A model generated the notes under the pieces. It had not been told where the DNA came from and did not search any database. It worked only from the letters and a program-made list of their open reading frames with translations. Made by a program: the position numbers and the translations under genes. A stretch of 47,223 nt of DNA from Clostridia bacterium (GTDB taxonomy: Bacteria > Bacillota > Clostridia > Christensenellales > Aristaeellaceae), in NCBI GenBank assembly GCA_017431365.1, contig JAFRLF010000063.1, positions 1 to 47,223 of the forward strand, given 5' to 3'. Numbering within the stretch: position 1 is the first letter of the stretch; every line of letters starts with the position of its first letter. Positions 1 to 8,666 of this stretch are shown one piece after another.

Positions 1-143
1 ACGACTATCTCGTCGTCAACGACGATCTGGACAGCGCTCTTGAACAGATCAAGGACATCATTCATTCCTGTCGGCTCAAGACCCATCACAACAAGCGCAG
101 GCTTGACGATATAACCAAGACTTTTTATCAGGAGGTCAGATAA
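1..143 (+). CDS. gmk: guanylate kinase, C-terminal fragment
   Basis: Only the last 46 codons are inside the window (reading frame starts at base 3, stop TAA at 141-143). The peptide begins DYLVVNDDLDSALEQI, the typical C-terminal segment of guanylate kinase (GMP + ATP to GDP + ADP), where this region closes the kinase fold. It is followed after one base by rpoZ, the usual gmk-rpoZ-coaBC order of Bacillota, which supports the call. The 5' part lies outside the window, so catalytic motifs cannot be checked. Confidence 0.85.
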   Translation, partial: DYLVVNDDLDSALEQIKDIIHSCRLKTHHNKRRLDDITKTFYQEVR

Positions 144-144
144 T

Positions 145-402
145 ATGCCCATGATTCAGCCGCCCATCGGCGAACTGCTTGAAAAGGTCGACTGCCGCTA
201 TACGCTGGCTGTCGAAACGGCGAAGCGCGCTCGTCAGCTGATCGCCGGAGCCCAGCCTCTGGTCATGCCGAAGGACACAAAGCCCCTCGTCATCGCGATC
301 GAGGAGATCAACCGCGGCCTCATTACGTATACCCGCAACGAAGTCACGGCCTCCGACATCAAAAACATGAACCTTGAAACGGAAGAGCCCAAGGCCGAAT
401 GA
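145..402 (+). CDS. rpoZ: RNA polymerase omega subunit
   Basis: The 85-residue protein starts MPMIQPPIGELLEKVDCRYT and contains the omega core: a short N-terminal helix, the CRYTLAVETAKRARQL segment at about residues 17-32, and a later EINRGLITY stretch matching the conserved E-A/I-x-x-G-x-I region. Omega helps assemble and stabilise the beta-prime subunit of RNA polymerase. AGGAGGT (130-136) lies just upstream, inside the end of gmk, and the two genes are separated by one base, so they are translationally close. The acidic tail (ETEEPKAE) is common in clostridial omega proteins. Confidence 0.93.
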   Translation: MPMIQPPIGELLEKVDCRYTLAVETAKRARQLIAGAQPLVMPKDTKPLVIAIEEINRGLITYTRNEVTASDIKNMNLETEEPKAE

Positions 403-450
403 CCGGGCTGGTCACGAAAAAACCGACTTACTGATCGGAGGTGAGCGCTC

Positions 451-1641
451 TTGCTGACAGGAAAGTGCGTCGTTCTTGGCGTGAGCGGCGGCATAGCGGC
501 TTATAAGGCCTGTGAGATCGTGTCCCGGCTCAAAAAACTCCATGCCGACGTGCGCGTCGTCATGACGGCGAACGCCTGCAAGCTCGTTTCTCCTCTGACG
601 TTTGAGACGCTGTCCGGTCACGCTGTCGCCGTCGACACGTTTGAGCACGTCTATGAGATCGAACACATCGCCCTCGCGAAGGCGGCGGATGTGTTCGTCG
701 TTGCGCCCGCGACGGCGAACGTTCTGGCCAAACTGCGCGCCGGGCTGGCCGACGACATCCTCACCACGACGGCTCTGGCCATGACGGCGCCTGTGCTGAT
801 TGCCCCGGCGATGAATAGTGCCATGTACCGCCATCCCGCGACGCAGGAGAATATCGCCGCGCTCCAGCAGCGAGGCGTCCGCTTCATCGGGCCGGAAACG
901 GGCCGTCTCGCCTGCGGCGACGATGACATCGGCCGCATGTCAGATCCCGGGACGGTGGTCGAGACGATCTGTCAGACGCTGTGCAAGAGGTCGGACTACA
1001 GCGGACGGCGCGTGCTCGTCACCGCCGGCCCGACGAGAGAAGCGCTCGATCCGGTCAGGTATCTAACCAACCGCTCCACGGGGAAGATGGGCTACGCGAT
1101 CGCGGAGGCTGCCCGTCAGCGCGGCGCCGAGGTCACGCTGGTCTCGGGCCCCGTTGCGCTGACGCCCCCGCAGGGCGTGAAGCTGGTTCCCGTCACCACG
1201 ACGGTGGACCTGTTTAACGCGATGACCGCCCTCTCCGCCGAATCGGACGTCGTCATCCAGGCGGCTGCGCCGGCCGATTACCGTCCGGAGTCCGTTTCCG
1301 ATCACAAGATCAAAAAGAATCAAAGCGCTTGGAGCGTGAATCTCGTTCAGAATCCTGACGTGGCGATGGCTCTCGGCCGCATAAAGAGGGAAGGCCAGAT
1401 CCTCGTCGCCTTTGCCGCGGAGACGGACGACGTCCTTGCCAACGCGCAGTCCAAGCTCTTTAAGAAAAACGCCGACCTCATCGTCGCCAACGACGTGACA
1501 CAGAATGGCGCCGGCTTTGCTGTCGACACCAATTGCGTGACGCTGATCACCCGTGACGACGTCAGATCTCTGCCCATGATGAGCAAGCTCGACGTCGGGC
1601 ACGCCATTCTCGACCGCGTTCTGGAGCTGTCGGATTCGTGA
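451..1641 (+). CDS. coaBC: bifunctional phosphopantothenoylcysteine decarboxylase / phosphopantothenate-cysteine ligase
   Basis: A 396-residue protein for two consecutive steps of coenzyme A synthesis. The CoaC half (about 1-175) is a flavoprotein with GVSGGIAAYKA at residues 10-20, the catalytic His at 72, the PAMN substrate-binding motif at 119-122 and the active-site Cys in ACGDDDIGRM (Cys155). The CoaB half (about 185-396) has VTAGPTREALDPVRYLTN and the KIKK dimer/active-site lysine region. The start is TTG at 451, chosen because GGAGGTGA at 437-444 is ideally spaced and residue 1 fits the family start. The stop overlaps the priA start by 4 bases, implying translational coupling. Confidence 0.95.
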   Translation: MLTGKCVVLGVSGGIAAYKACEIVSRLKKLHADVRVVMTANACKLVSPLTFETLSGHAVAVDTFEHVYEIEHIALAKAADVFVVAPATANVLAKLRAGLADDILTTTALAMTAPVLIAPAMNSAMYRHPATQENIAALQQRGVRFIGPETGRLACGDDDIGRMSDPGTVVETICQTLCKRSDYSGRRVLVTAGPTREALDPVRYLTNRSTGKMGYAIAEAARQRGAEVTLVSGPVALTPPQGVKLVPVTTTVDLFNAMTALSAESDVVIQAAAPADYRPESVSDHKIKKNQSAWSVNLVQNPDVAMALGRIKREGQILVAFAAETDDVLANAQSKLFKKNADLIVANDVTQNGAGFAVDTNCVTLITRDDVRSLPMMSKLDVGHAILDRVLELSDS

Positions 1642-3878
1642 GTCGGTACGCTGAGGTAATCGTCGACCTCGCCGCGGCGCAGATCGACCATGTATTTACA
1701 TATCGAATACCGGAAGGCATGGCACTCCAGCCGGGACAACGGGTGGAAGTGCCATTCCGTGCACATACGCTCGAAGGGTTTGTCGTCGGCCTGACGGATG
1801 AGACGAATGTCGACCCCGCCGTCATTAAGGACGTTATTGAGCCTATTGAGGATTATCCGGTCATCCTGCCCGAGCTCATTGACCTGGCCCGCTGGATGCA
1901 GCAGCGCTATCATTGCTGCCTGGTTGACGGACTGCGGCTGATGATCCCCGCTCAGATGCGCGGCGGGCGCGTGGGCATAAAGCGCATTGAGGTCGCGACA
2001 CTGCTCATATCCGGGGACGAGCTGGACGAATTTGTCCGACGCAACCGCCGGGCGAAGAAGAGGCTCGAGGTCATCGACTGCCTGAAACAGGGGCCCAAAC
2101 CCGTGCCGCTGCTCAACAGCATCGCGCCCGGGGCCGCGAAAAAGCTCAGTGAGATGGGCGTCGTCAGGATCGAATCGGACGACGTCAGGCGGGTGCCCTA
2201 TACAGGGCTCTCATCTACCCGGCAGGAGGATCCCGTACTCGTCAAGGCGCAGGCGGACGCGCTCGATACGCTGACGGAAGCCGCGGATCACGGCGGCGGT
2301 CGGTTTTTGATTCATGGCGTGACGGGCAGCGGCAAGACCGAAGTTTATATCCGCCTCGTGCGCCATGCGCTCCAGAGTGGGAAAGGCGCGATCATTCTTG
2401 TCCCCGAGATCTCCCTGACGCCGCAGATGGTGGACTGGTTTCGCGCCCGATTCGGCGACAACGCCGCCGTGCTGCATTCGCGGCTGTCCGCGGGCGAGCG
2501 CTTCGACGAGTGGCGCAGGATACGCACGGGACAGGCGAAAGTCGTGATCGGCGCGAGATCGGCCGTCTTCGCGCCCGTATCGCCGCTTGGGGCGATCATC
2601 ATCGACGAGGAGCACGAATCCAGTTATCAGGCCGGCGGCCGCCCGGGCTATGACGCGCGGGAGATCGCCGACTGGCGGTGCCGCCGCGACGGCGCGGTGA
2701 TGCTGCTGGGCAGCGCGACGCCCTCCATTGCGACGTATATGAAGTGCATGCCCGGGGTGCGGGAGGTCAACCGCATCAGGCTGATCGAGATGCCGCGCCG
2801 CATCAACGGTCAGCCCCTGCCCGAAGTCGAGATCATCGACATGCGGGACGAACTGGTGCGCGGCAACAAGTCCATCTTCTCCATGCGGCTTGTCGAGGGG
2901 ATGACGGCGGCGCTTTCGGAGGGCCGTCAGGTCATTCTCTTTATCAACAGGCGCGGGCACTCGACCTTCGTCTCGTGCCGCAGCTGCGGCTATGTGGAGC
3001 GCTGCGCTCAGTGCGACGTCTCCATGACGTATCATCAGTGGGACGGACTTCTGCACTGCCATTACTGCGGCAGCGTGCGCCGTCCGCCCGACACGTGCCC
3101 CGTCTGCGGCAGCCGATTCATCCGCTACTTCGGCGTCGGCACGCAGAAGGTGGAGGAGGAGGTTCACAGGCGCTTTCCGGGCGTCGCGACATCCCGCATG
3201 GACGTCGATACTACCGGGACGAAAGACGCCCATGAGAAGATAATATCGTCCTTTCGCCAGGGGCAGTCGCAGGTGCTGATCGGCACTCAGATGATTGCCA
3301 AGGGCCTCGATTTTCCCAATGTCACGCTGGTGGGGATCGTCGCGGCGGATCTTTCGCTCCAGGTGCCGGATTACCGGAGCGTCGAGCGGACGTTTCAGCT
3401 GATTACGCAGGTCTCAGGCCGCGCGGGACGGGCGGAGCATCCGGGCCGGGTCATCCTGCAGACGTATGACCCGGAGCATTACGGCATCCAGCTGGCCGCC
3501 AGGCAGGACTACCGGGCCTTCTACCTGCAGGAAGTCAAGATGCGCCGGCGGGGGCTGTATCCGCCGTTTACGGTGCTGGCGAGACTGCTGGTCTCCTCAA
3601 AAGACGAACCTGACGCCCGGAGCGTCGCCGAGGAGATCGCCGGTCGCTTCAACGAGAGCCTCAGCGCGCATGACACGTGGCAGAGCTGCGTCGTGCAGAC
3701 GCGGGCTCTTGAGGCGCCGCTGAAGATCCTGCGCGGCGAATACCGCTGGCAGGTGTTCGCAAAGCTGTACAACAGGCCGGAAGCTTCAGACATCGTTCAG
3801 GAGATGGAACGGCTTGGACACGTCGACCACGGCGGCGTGAGGGTGGAACTCGAGGTCAACCCGAGCGCCATGCTGTGA
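1638..3878 (+). CDS. priA: primosomal protein N' (replication restart helicase PriA)
   Basis: The 746-residue protein shows all parts of PriA, the 3'-5' superfamily 2 helicase that reloads the replisome at stalled forks. An N-terminal DNA-binding region (about 1-105) precedes the helicase core with Walker A GVTGSGKTE at 227-235 and DEEH at 323-326. Eight zinc-binding cysteines lie at 447, 450, 456, 459, 474, 477, 487 and 490, inserted in the second helicase lobe as expected. VSGRAGRAEHPG marks helicase motif VI. The start is GTG at 1638, overlapping the coaBC stop. Length matches the family, and there is no sign of damage. Confidence 0.97.
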   Translation: MSRYAEVIVDLAAAQIDHVFTYRIPEGMALQPGQRVEVPFRAHTLEGFVVGLTDETNVDPAVIKDVIEPIEDYPVILPELIDLARWMQQRYHCCLVDGLRLMIPAQMRGGRVGIKRIEVATLLISGDELDEFVRRNRRAKKRLEVIDCLKQGPKPVPLLNSIAPGAAKKLSEMGVVRIESDDVRRVPYTGLSSTRQEDPVLVKAQADALDTLTEAADHGGGRFLIHGVTGSGKTEVYIRLVRHALQSGKGAIILVPEISLTPQMVDWFRARFGDNAAVLHSRLSAGERFDEWRRIRTGQAKVVIGARSAVFAPVSPLGAIIIDEEHESSYQAGGRPGYDAREIADWRCRRDGAVMLLGSATPSIATYMKCMPGVREVNRIRLIEMPRRINGQPLPEVEIIDMRDELVRGNKSIFSMRLVEGMTAALSEGRQVILFINRRGHSTFVSCRSCGYVERCAQCDVSMTYHQWDGLLHCHYCGSVRRPPDTCPVCGSRFIRYFGVGTQKVEEEVHRRFPGVATSRMDVDTTGTKDAHEKIISSFRQGQSQVLIGTQMIAKGLDFPNVTLVGIVAADLSLQVPDYRSVERTFQLITQVSGRAGRAEHPGRVILQTYDPEHYGIQLAARQDYRAFYLQEVKMRRRGLYPPFTVLARLLVSSKDEPDARSVAEEIAGRFNESLSAHDTWQSCVVQTRALEAPLKILRGEYRWQVFAKLYNRPEASDIVQEMERLGHVDHGGVRVELEVNPSAML

Positions 3879-3923
3879 CCCGGATCGCACTGTATTTTTC
3901 CGCAAACAGGAGGTTTTCCATAG

Positions 3924-4397
3924 ATGGTTCTGAATATTGTCAAGCTGGGCGAGGACGATGTCCTGCGCAAGAAGTCGCATCCTGTGGCGAAGATCGACCG
4001 TCGGCTCAAAGCGTTACTCAAGGACATGGCGGAAACCATGTACGCCGCGGACGGCGTCGGTCTCGCGGCACCTCAGGTCGGGATTCTGCGCCGGGTCGTT
4101 GTCATAGACGTGGGCGAAGGTCTGGTGGAACTCATCAACCCGGAAATCGTTTCGCAGGAGGGCGAGGTCGTCGCCGCCGAGGGATGTCTGAGCGTTCCCG
4201 GACGCCGCGGCACGGTCAAACGCCCCGAGAAGGTGACCGTCCGCGCCCTGGACAAAAAGGGCAACGCCGTGGAGTATCAGGCCGAAGGCCTGTTTGCTCG
4301 GGCGATCTGCCATGAACTGGACCACCTGGACGGCATCGTCTACGTGGACAAGATGATCGAAGACGTGACCGAGCAGACAGAGCAGGAGGAAGGCTGA
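3924..4397 (+). CDS. def: peptide deformylase
   Basis: A 157-residue metalloenzyme that removes the formyl group from the N-terminal methionine of new proteins. All three family motifs are present: GVGLAAPQVG (44-53), EGCLS (86-90, with the metal-binding Cys88) and HELDH (130-134, two metal-binding His and the catalytic Glu). AGGAGG at 3908-3913 precedes the ATG. It sits directly before fmt, the enzyme that adds the formyl group to initiator tRNA, the standard functional pairing. The short acidic tail after residue 145 is not conserved. Confidence 0.96.
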   Translation: MVLNIVKLGEDDVLRKKSHPVAKIDRRLKALLKDMAETMYAADGVGLAAPQVGILRRVVVIDVGEGLVELINPEIVSQEGEVVAAEGCLSVPGRRGTVKRPEKVTVRALDKKGNAVEYQAEGLFARAICHELDHLDGIVYVDKMIEDVTEQTEQEEG

Positions 4398-4398
4398 G

Positions 4399-5358
4399 GT
4401 GCGCATCGTCTTTATGGGGACGCCCGACTTCGCGGTGCCGTCTCTCAGAGCGCTCGTCGACGAGGGATTCGAAGTCGTCGGCGTCTTTACGCAGCCGGAC
4501 AAACCCGCCGGTCGGGGGAACAAGCTGACGGCCTGCCCCGTCAAGGCCTTTGCCGCGGAGCGGGGTCTGCCCGTTTTCCAGTTTGAGAAGGTTCGCGTCC
4601 GCGAAGGCCGCGAGACGATCGAGTCCCTGAAGCCGGATCTCATGGTGACGGCGGCCTTCGGGCAGATCCTGTCGCAGCGCATTCTGGACATATCGCCGCT
4701 GGGCACCCTCAACGTGCACGCGTCTCTTCTGCCGAAGCATCGCGGCTCCGCACCGATCAACTGGAGCATCGCCATGGGCGACGCGCAGACCGGCGTCACG
4801 ATCATGTTTACAGACCGTGGACTTGATACCGGCGACATGGCCATATCGGAGGCCGTCGACATCGGCCCCGAAGAGACGGCGGGCGAACTCAGCGATCGGC
4901 TTTCCCTGCTCGGAGCGCGCCTGCTCGTCAGGGCGATACACCTGATTGAGGACGGATCCTGTCCGCGCGTCCCTCAGGACGAGACCCTCGCGACCTACGA
5001 GCCGATGCTGAAGCGCGAGGACGGCCTGATCGACTGGGCGGTCTCCGCGCGCAAGATTTGCGACAAGGTGCGCGGATTTAATCCCTGGCCGGGAACGTAT
5101 ACGGTCATGCCCGACGGTTCCGCCCTTAAGATATGGGCGTGCGCCGCGCGGCCGGATAAGGCGGTTCCCCCTGACGTCAGGCCGGGGACCGTGCTCCTAT
5201 CCAGCGCGAAGGGCGGCCTGTTTGTCGCCTGCAGAGAGGGCGTTCTCGAGATTCTTGAAATGCAAGCGGCCGGCACAAAGCGCATGACCGCGAAGGCGTA
5301 TCTCATGGGCAAGAGCCTGCCTGAAGGCATCGTACTGGGCGAGGTAGACAGAGCATGA
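4399..5358 (+). CDS. fmt: methionyl-tRNA formyltransferase
   Basis: The 319-residue protein transfers formyl from 10-formyl-tetrahydrofolate to Met-tRNA initiator. The N-terminal formyltransferase domain begins MRIVFMGTPDFAVPSL, has TQPDKPAGRG at 31-40, and carries the folate/catalytic motif HASLLPKHRGSAP at 107-119. The C-terminal tRNA-binding domain (about 205-315) includes KVRGFNPWPGTYT. GTG at 4399 is the start, one base after the def stop; the purine-rich end of def (AGGAGGAAGG) supplies the ribosome binding site. The last codons overlap the rsmB start by 4 bases. Confidence 0.96.
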   Translation: MRIVFMGTPDFAVPSLRALVDEGFEVVGVFTQPDKPAGRGNKLTACPVKAFAAERGLPVFQFEKVRVREGRETIESLKPDLMVTAAFGQILSQRILDISPLGTLNVHASLLPKHRGSAPINWSIAMGDAQTGVTIMFTDRGLDTGDMAISEAVDIGPEETAGELSDRLSLLGARLLVRAIHLIEDGSCPRVPQDETLATYEPMLKREDGLIDWAVSARKICDKVRGFNPWPGTYTVMPDGSALKIWACAARPDKAVPPDVRPGTVLLSSAKGGLFVACREGVLEILEMQAAGTKRMTAKAYLMGKSLPEGIVLGEVDRA

Positions 5359-6845
5359 AAAAAGATGAAATTAAACGGAGCCCTGGTTCGCATCCCCGTT
5401 CAGACCGTGAAGGCGGACATCGGCGCGATGCCGGCGGCGAGAAGGCGGCCTCGGCCGGCAATAAGCCCGCGCGTCCGGTGGATCGCGCGTCCGAAAAAAG
5501 AGCCGACGCCAGAAAGCTGGCTCTCCTGGCCCTGAGCGACGTCACCATCGGCGGAGGGTACTCAAATATCGTGCTGGACAAGCGCCTGCGCGAATTTACC
5601 CTCACGCCTGAGGATCGGGCTCTGGCGACGAGCCTTTTGTATACGGCGCTGGAGCACAGGATGTACATCGATTATCTCCTGGCGCAGTTTATAGATCACA
5701 TGCCCGAGGAGAAGATCGTCCGCGAAATCCTGCACCTGGCCGTGACGCAAATCATCTATATGGACCGCGTGCCCGATTACGCGGCGGTAAATTGCGCGGT
5801 TTCGCAGATCAAGGGCTATAACCGGCCTCAGTACGCGCCCATGATCAACGGGGCGCTGCGCAACCTGATCCGCGCCAGAGACGCCGGCGAGCTGCGCGAG
5901 CCGGACCGTGCCGGCAACCCGGTCAGATATCTTTCCATCATGCATTCCGTGCCGGAGACGATGATCAAGCGCCTCGTCGACACGTACGGCGAGGATGAAA
6001 CGGAGGCTATCGTGTCCTTTGTCCCGCCGGAACACTGGGAGACGGTCCGTCCCAACCTCAATGAAATCAGTGACGACGCTTTTTTGGATCTTCTGTACCG
6101 GAAGGATTATCATTTTGTCAGGGGCGGCGTGGCTCACAGCGTCCGCCTGATCGGCGCCGGAGATCTGACGGCGACGGACGAGTACAGGTCGGGCCTTTTC
6201 AGCATCCAGTCGGAGAGCTCCATGCTCGCGGCGATGGCCGTCGGAGCGAAGCCGGGGCAGCAGATTCTTGACGCGTGCGCCGCTCCCGGCGGGAAGACCG
6301 CCCTGATGGCGGAGCAGATGCGTGGCTCCGGGCGCGTATACGCCTGCGACATTCACAGCCACAGGGTCGCGCTGATCCGCAGGACGGCGGAGCGCCTCCG
6401 CCTTTACAACGTCCGGCCCATGGAATGCGACGCAACGGTCCCGAGACCGGATTTTGACCGGAGAATGGACGGCGTCCTGCTGGACGCTCCCTGTACCGGG
6501 CTCGGCGTCATTTTTGGGAAACCGGATCTGAAATACCGCCTGAAGGACGAAAAGATTGAGCAGCTCACCGCCGTCCAGGCGTCCCTCCTGGACACATGCT
6601 CCGCTTATGTCAAGCCGGGTGGGATGTTCGTCTACTCGACCTGTACGCTCCTGAAAGAGGAAAACGCGGATCAGGTCGCGGCGTTTCTCGAACGACATCC
6701 CGAATTTGAACTGCTGGACGACGATGCCTGGCTGCCCGACGATCTGAAGCCGCGCCTTTCGCACGGCATGATTCAGATCCTTCCGCACAGGGACAGGGGC
6801 ATGGAGGGATTCTTTATCGCGAGGATGAGGCGTCGGCATGACTGA
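5355..6845 (+). CDS. rsmB: 16S rRNA (cytosine967-C5)-methyltransferase RsmB
   Basis: A 496-residue two-domain RNA methyltransferase. A NusB-like RNA-binding domain covers about 50-190 and a Rossmann S-adenosylmethionine domain about 250-490. Motif I is DACAAPGGKT (306-315). The two catalytic cysteines are in DAPCTG (Cys380) and STCT (Cys430). An extra N-terminal stretch of about 48 residues rich in Lys, Arg, Gly and Ala precedes the NusB domain; it is probably a disordered RNA-binding tail and makes the protein longer than the E. coli enzyme. It overlaps fmt by 4 and rlmN by 8 bases within the translation-related part of the operon. Confidence 0.95.
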   Translation: MKKDEIKRSPGSHPRSDREGGHRRDAGGEKAASAGNKPARPVDRASEKRADARKLALLALSDVTIGGGYSNIVLDKRLREFTLTPEDRALATSLLYTALEHRMYIDYLLAQFIDHMPEEKIVREILHLAVTQIIYMDRVPDYAAVNCAVSQIKGYNRPQYAPMINGALRNLIRARDAGELREPDRAGNPVRYLSIMHSVPETMIKRLVDTYGEDETEAIVSFVPPEHWETVRPNLNEISDDAFLDLLYRKDYHFVRGGVAHSVRLIGAGDLTATDEYRSGLFSIQSESSMLAAMAVGAKPGQQILDACAAPGGKTALMAEQMRGSGRVYACDIHSHRVALIRRTAERLRLYNVRPMECDATVPRPDFDRRMDGVLLDAPCTGLGVIFGKPDLKYRLKDEKIEQLTAVQASLLDTCSAYVKPGGMFVYSTCTLLKEENADQVAAFLERHPEFELLDDDAWLPDDLKPRLSHGMIQILPHRDRGMEGFFIARMRRRHD

Positions 6846-7887
6846 TCTGTTGAGTATGTCCCGCGAAGAGATCTGCGCCTGGATCAAGGATCTGGGATAT
6901 CCGGCATTCCGCGGCCAGCAGATTCACGCCTGGCTCATTCGTGGCGCGGACATCGATGAGATGACCAATATCCCGCTGAAGCTCAGAGAAGAACTTCACG
7001 CGCTGATGCAGCCGCCGCCGCGCATAGACATGTGCGTCAAGTCGCAGCTTGACGACACGGAAAAGTTTCTCTATAGGCTGTACGACGGCAATCTCATCGA
7101 GGGCGTGCTCATGCGCTACAAGCACGGCAATACGCTGTGCCTGTCCACGCAGGTCGGCTGCCGGATGGGATGCGCGTTCTGTGCGTCGACGTTGGAGGGC
7201 TGCGTCCGCTCGCTGTCGGCCGGGGAAATGCTCGGACAGATCGTAGCCGTCAACCGTCACATGGGCGAGGGACGGGTCAACAACGTCGTCCTCATGGGCA
7301 GCGGGGAGCCTTTTGACAATTACGACAACGTGATGCGCTTTTTGAGGCTGATGTCCTCGGAAGATGGCCTGAATATGTCGCTGAGGGGTGTTTCCCTGAG
7401 CACCTGCGGCCTCGTGCCACAGATGCTGCGGTTCGCCGACGAGGGACTGCCGGTGACGCTTTCCGTCTCCTTGCACGCGCCGAACGATGAGATCCGCCGG
7501 AAGATCATGCGTGTCGCGCAGCGCTATACCATCGACGAGGTCATGGCCGCGGCGAGGCATTATGTGTCGCGCACGGGACGCAGGGTAATCTTCGAGTACG
7601 CGATGATCGGGGACCTGAACTGCGAACCCAGACACGCGGATGAACTCGCGAGCCGGCTGCGCCATCTGCAGTGCCATGTCAACCTCATTCCCCTGAACGA
7701 GATCAAGGAAAAAGACGCCCTGAAAGCGCCCACTCCCGCGCAGGTTCAGCGGTTCATGACCCAGCTTGAGCGCAGGAACATATCCGTGACCCGCCGCCGC
7801 GAGATGGGCGACGACATACAGGGTGCGTGCGGACAGCTGCGGCGCCATGTCCTGTCGGAAAAAACCGAACCGATCACGCCGTCTTGA
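6838..7887 (+). CDS. rlmN: dual-specificity 23S rRNA/tRNA adenine-C2 methyltransferase RlmN (radical SAM)
   Basis: A 349-residue radical-SAM enzyme that methylates A2503 of 23S rRNA and A37 of some tRNAs. The 4Fe-4S cluster motif CRMGCAFC gives Cys108, Cys112 and Cys115. The mechanistic cysteine pair is visible as Cys101 (seven residues before the cluster, as in E. coli) and Cys331 in GACGQLR near the C-terminus. GSGEPFDN and SLHAPND are further SAM-site motifs. Its start lies inside the end of rsmB. Both mechanistic cysteines are present, which fits RlmN; the Cfr resistance branch shares this architecture, and the call of RlmN rests on the housekeeping context. Confidence 0.95.
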   Translation: MTDLLSMSREEICAWIKDLGYPAFRGQQIHAWLIRGADIDEMTNIPLKLREELHALMQPPPRIDMCVKSQLDDTEKFLYRLYDGNLIEGVLMRYKHGNTLCLSTQVGCRMGCAFCASTLEGCVRSLSAGEMLGQIVAVNRHMGEGRVNNVVLMGSGEPFDNYDNVMRFLRLMSSEDGLNMSLRGVSLSTCGLVPQMLRFADEGLPVTLSVSLHAPNDEIRRKIMRVAQRYTIDEVMAAARHYVSRTGRRVIFEYAMIGDLNCEPRHADELASRLRHLQCHVNLIPLNEIKEKDALKAPTPAQVQRFMTQLERRNISVTRRREMGDDIQGACGQLRRHVLSEKTEPITPS

Positions 7888-7943
7888 CGAAGAAACATAC
7901 GAGAGCTTCAGCGCCAGCGATAGCTCCCAAGGAGGCTGACAGC

Positions 7944-8666
7944 ATGAAAGTCGTTGCATTGAGCGAAAAGGGCAGAGTCCGGCCTGTCAATCAGGACGCC
8001 TTCTATCAGCCGAAGCCCGGCGAGACCTTTGCCGTGGTATGCGACGGCATGGGCGGACATCGGGCGGGTGACGTGGCGAGTCAGCTCTGCGTTCAGGAGT
8101 TCACGCGATGGCTCAGATGCGCGCCCTTTCCGAGCGAGGAGACGCTGCGCTACGCGGTCGGCGAAGCCAACAGACAGGTCTATGTAAAATCGCGCACGGA
8201 GGCCGACAAGAGCGGTATGGGAACGACGCTGACAGCCATATGGGTCGCCGACGACTGCGTCTATCTCGCGCATGTCGGCGACAGCCGCGCCTACCGCCTG
8301 CGGGACGGTGAGCTCAGACAGATTTCCCACGATCACAGCGTCGTGGCGGAGCTCATGGCCAAGGGCGTCATCACCAAAGAAGAGGCCAAGACCCATCCGC
8401 AGCGGCACTACATCACCCGGGCTGTCGGCACGAACAACCGCGTCGAGCCGGAGGTCAGCCGCTGCACGCTCAAGAGCGGCGACGTCTGGCTGCTCTGTTC
8501 GGACGGATTGAGCAATTACTTCGAGCTCGACGAACTCCAGAGCGTGCTCAACGCCGACACATCCCTCGAAGCCAAAGCTCAGCGCCTGATGACGACCGCG
8601 CTGGACCGCGGCGGAAACGACAACATTACTCTGCTGATCGTGGCTCTTGACGGAGGCTGCGCATGA
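7944..8666 (+). CDS. prpC: PP2C-family Ser/Thr protein phosphatase (PrpC/Stp)
   Basis: A 240-residue PPM/PP2C phosphatase that reverses phosphorylation by the neighbouring kinase. Metal-binding motifs are present in order: RPVNQDAF (13-20), CDGMGGHRAG (33-42), GMGTTL (91-96), VGDSRAY (111-117), CSDGLSNY and NDNITLL. The start was placed at ATG 7944 because AAGGAGG (7929-7935) is 8 bases upstream and the protein then starts MKVVALSEKGRVRPVNQD as in relatives; an upstream in-frame ATG at 7827 lies inside rlmN and lacks this signal. ATGA overlap with prkC at 8663-8666 couples the two. Confidence 0.95.
   Translation: MKVVALSEKGRVRPVNQDAFYQPKPGETFAVVCDGMGGHRAGDVASQLCVQEFTRWLRCAPFPSEETLRYAVGEANRQVYVKSRTEADKSGMGTTLTAIWVADDCVYLAHVGDSRAYRLRDGELRQISHDHSVVAELMAKGVITKEEAKTHPQRHYITRAVGTNNRVEPEVSRCTLKSGDVWLLCSDGLSNYFELDELQSVLNADTSLEAKAQRLMTTALDRGGNDNITLLIVALDGGCA

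Noticed and set aside
2211-3233. 340-codon open frame on the minus strand
   Set aside because: It lies wholly opposite priA, whose helicase and zinc motifs are complete; long antisense frames are common in G+C-rich coding DNA, and the translation is rich in His, Ala, Arg and Asp with no recognisable domain.
5562-6887. 441-codon open frame on the minus strand
   Set aside because: Antisense to rsmB, which has all catalytic motifs; no domain, no ribosome binding site, compositional shadow only.
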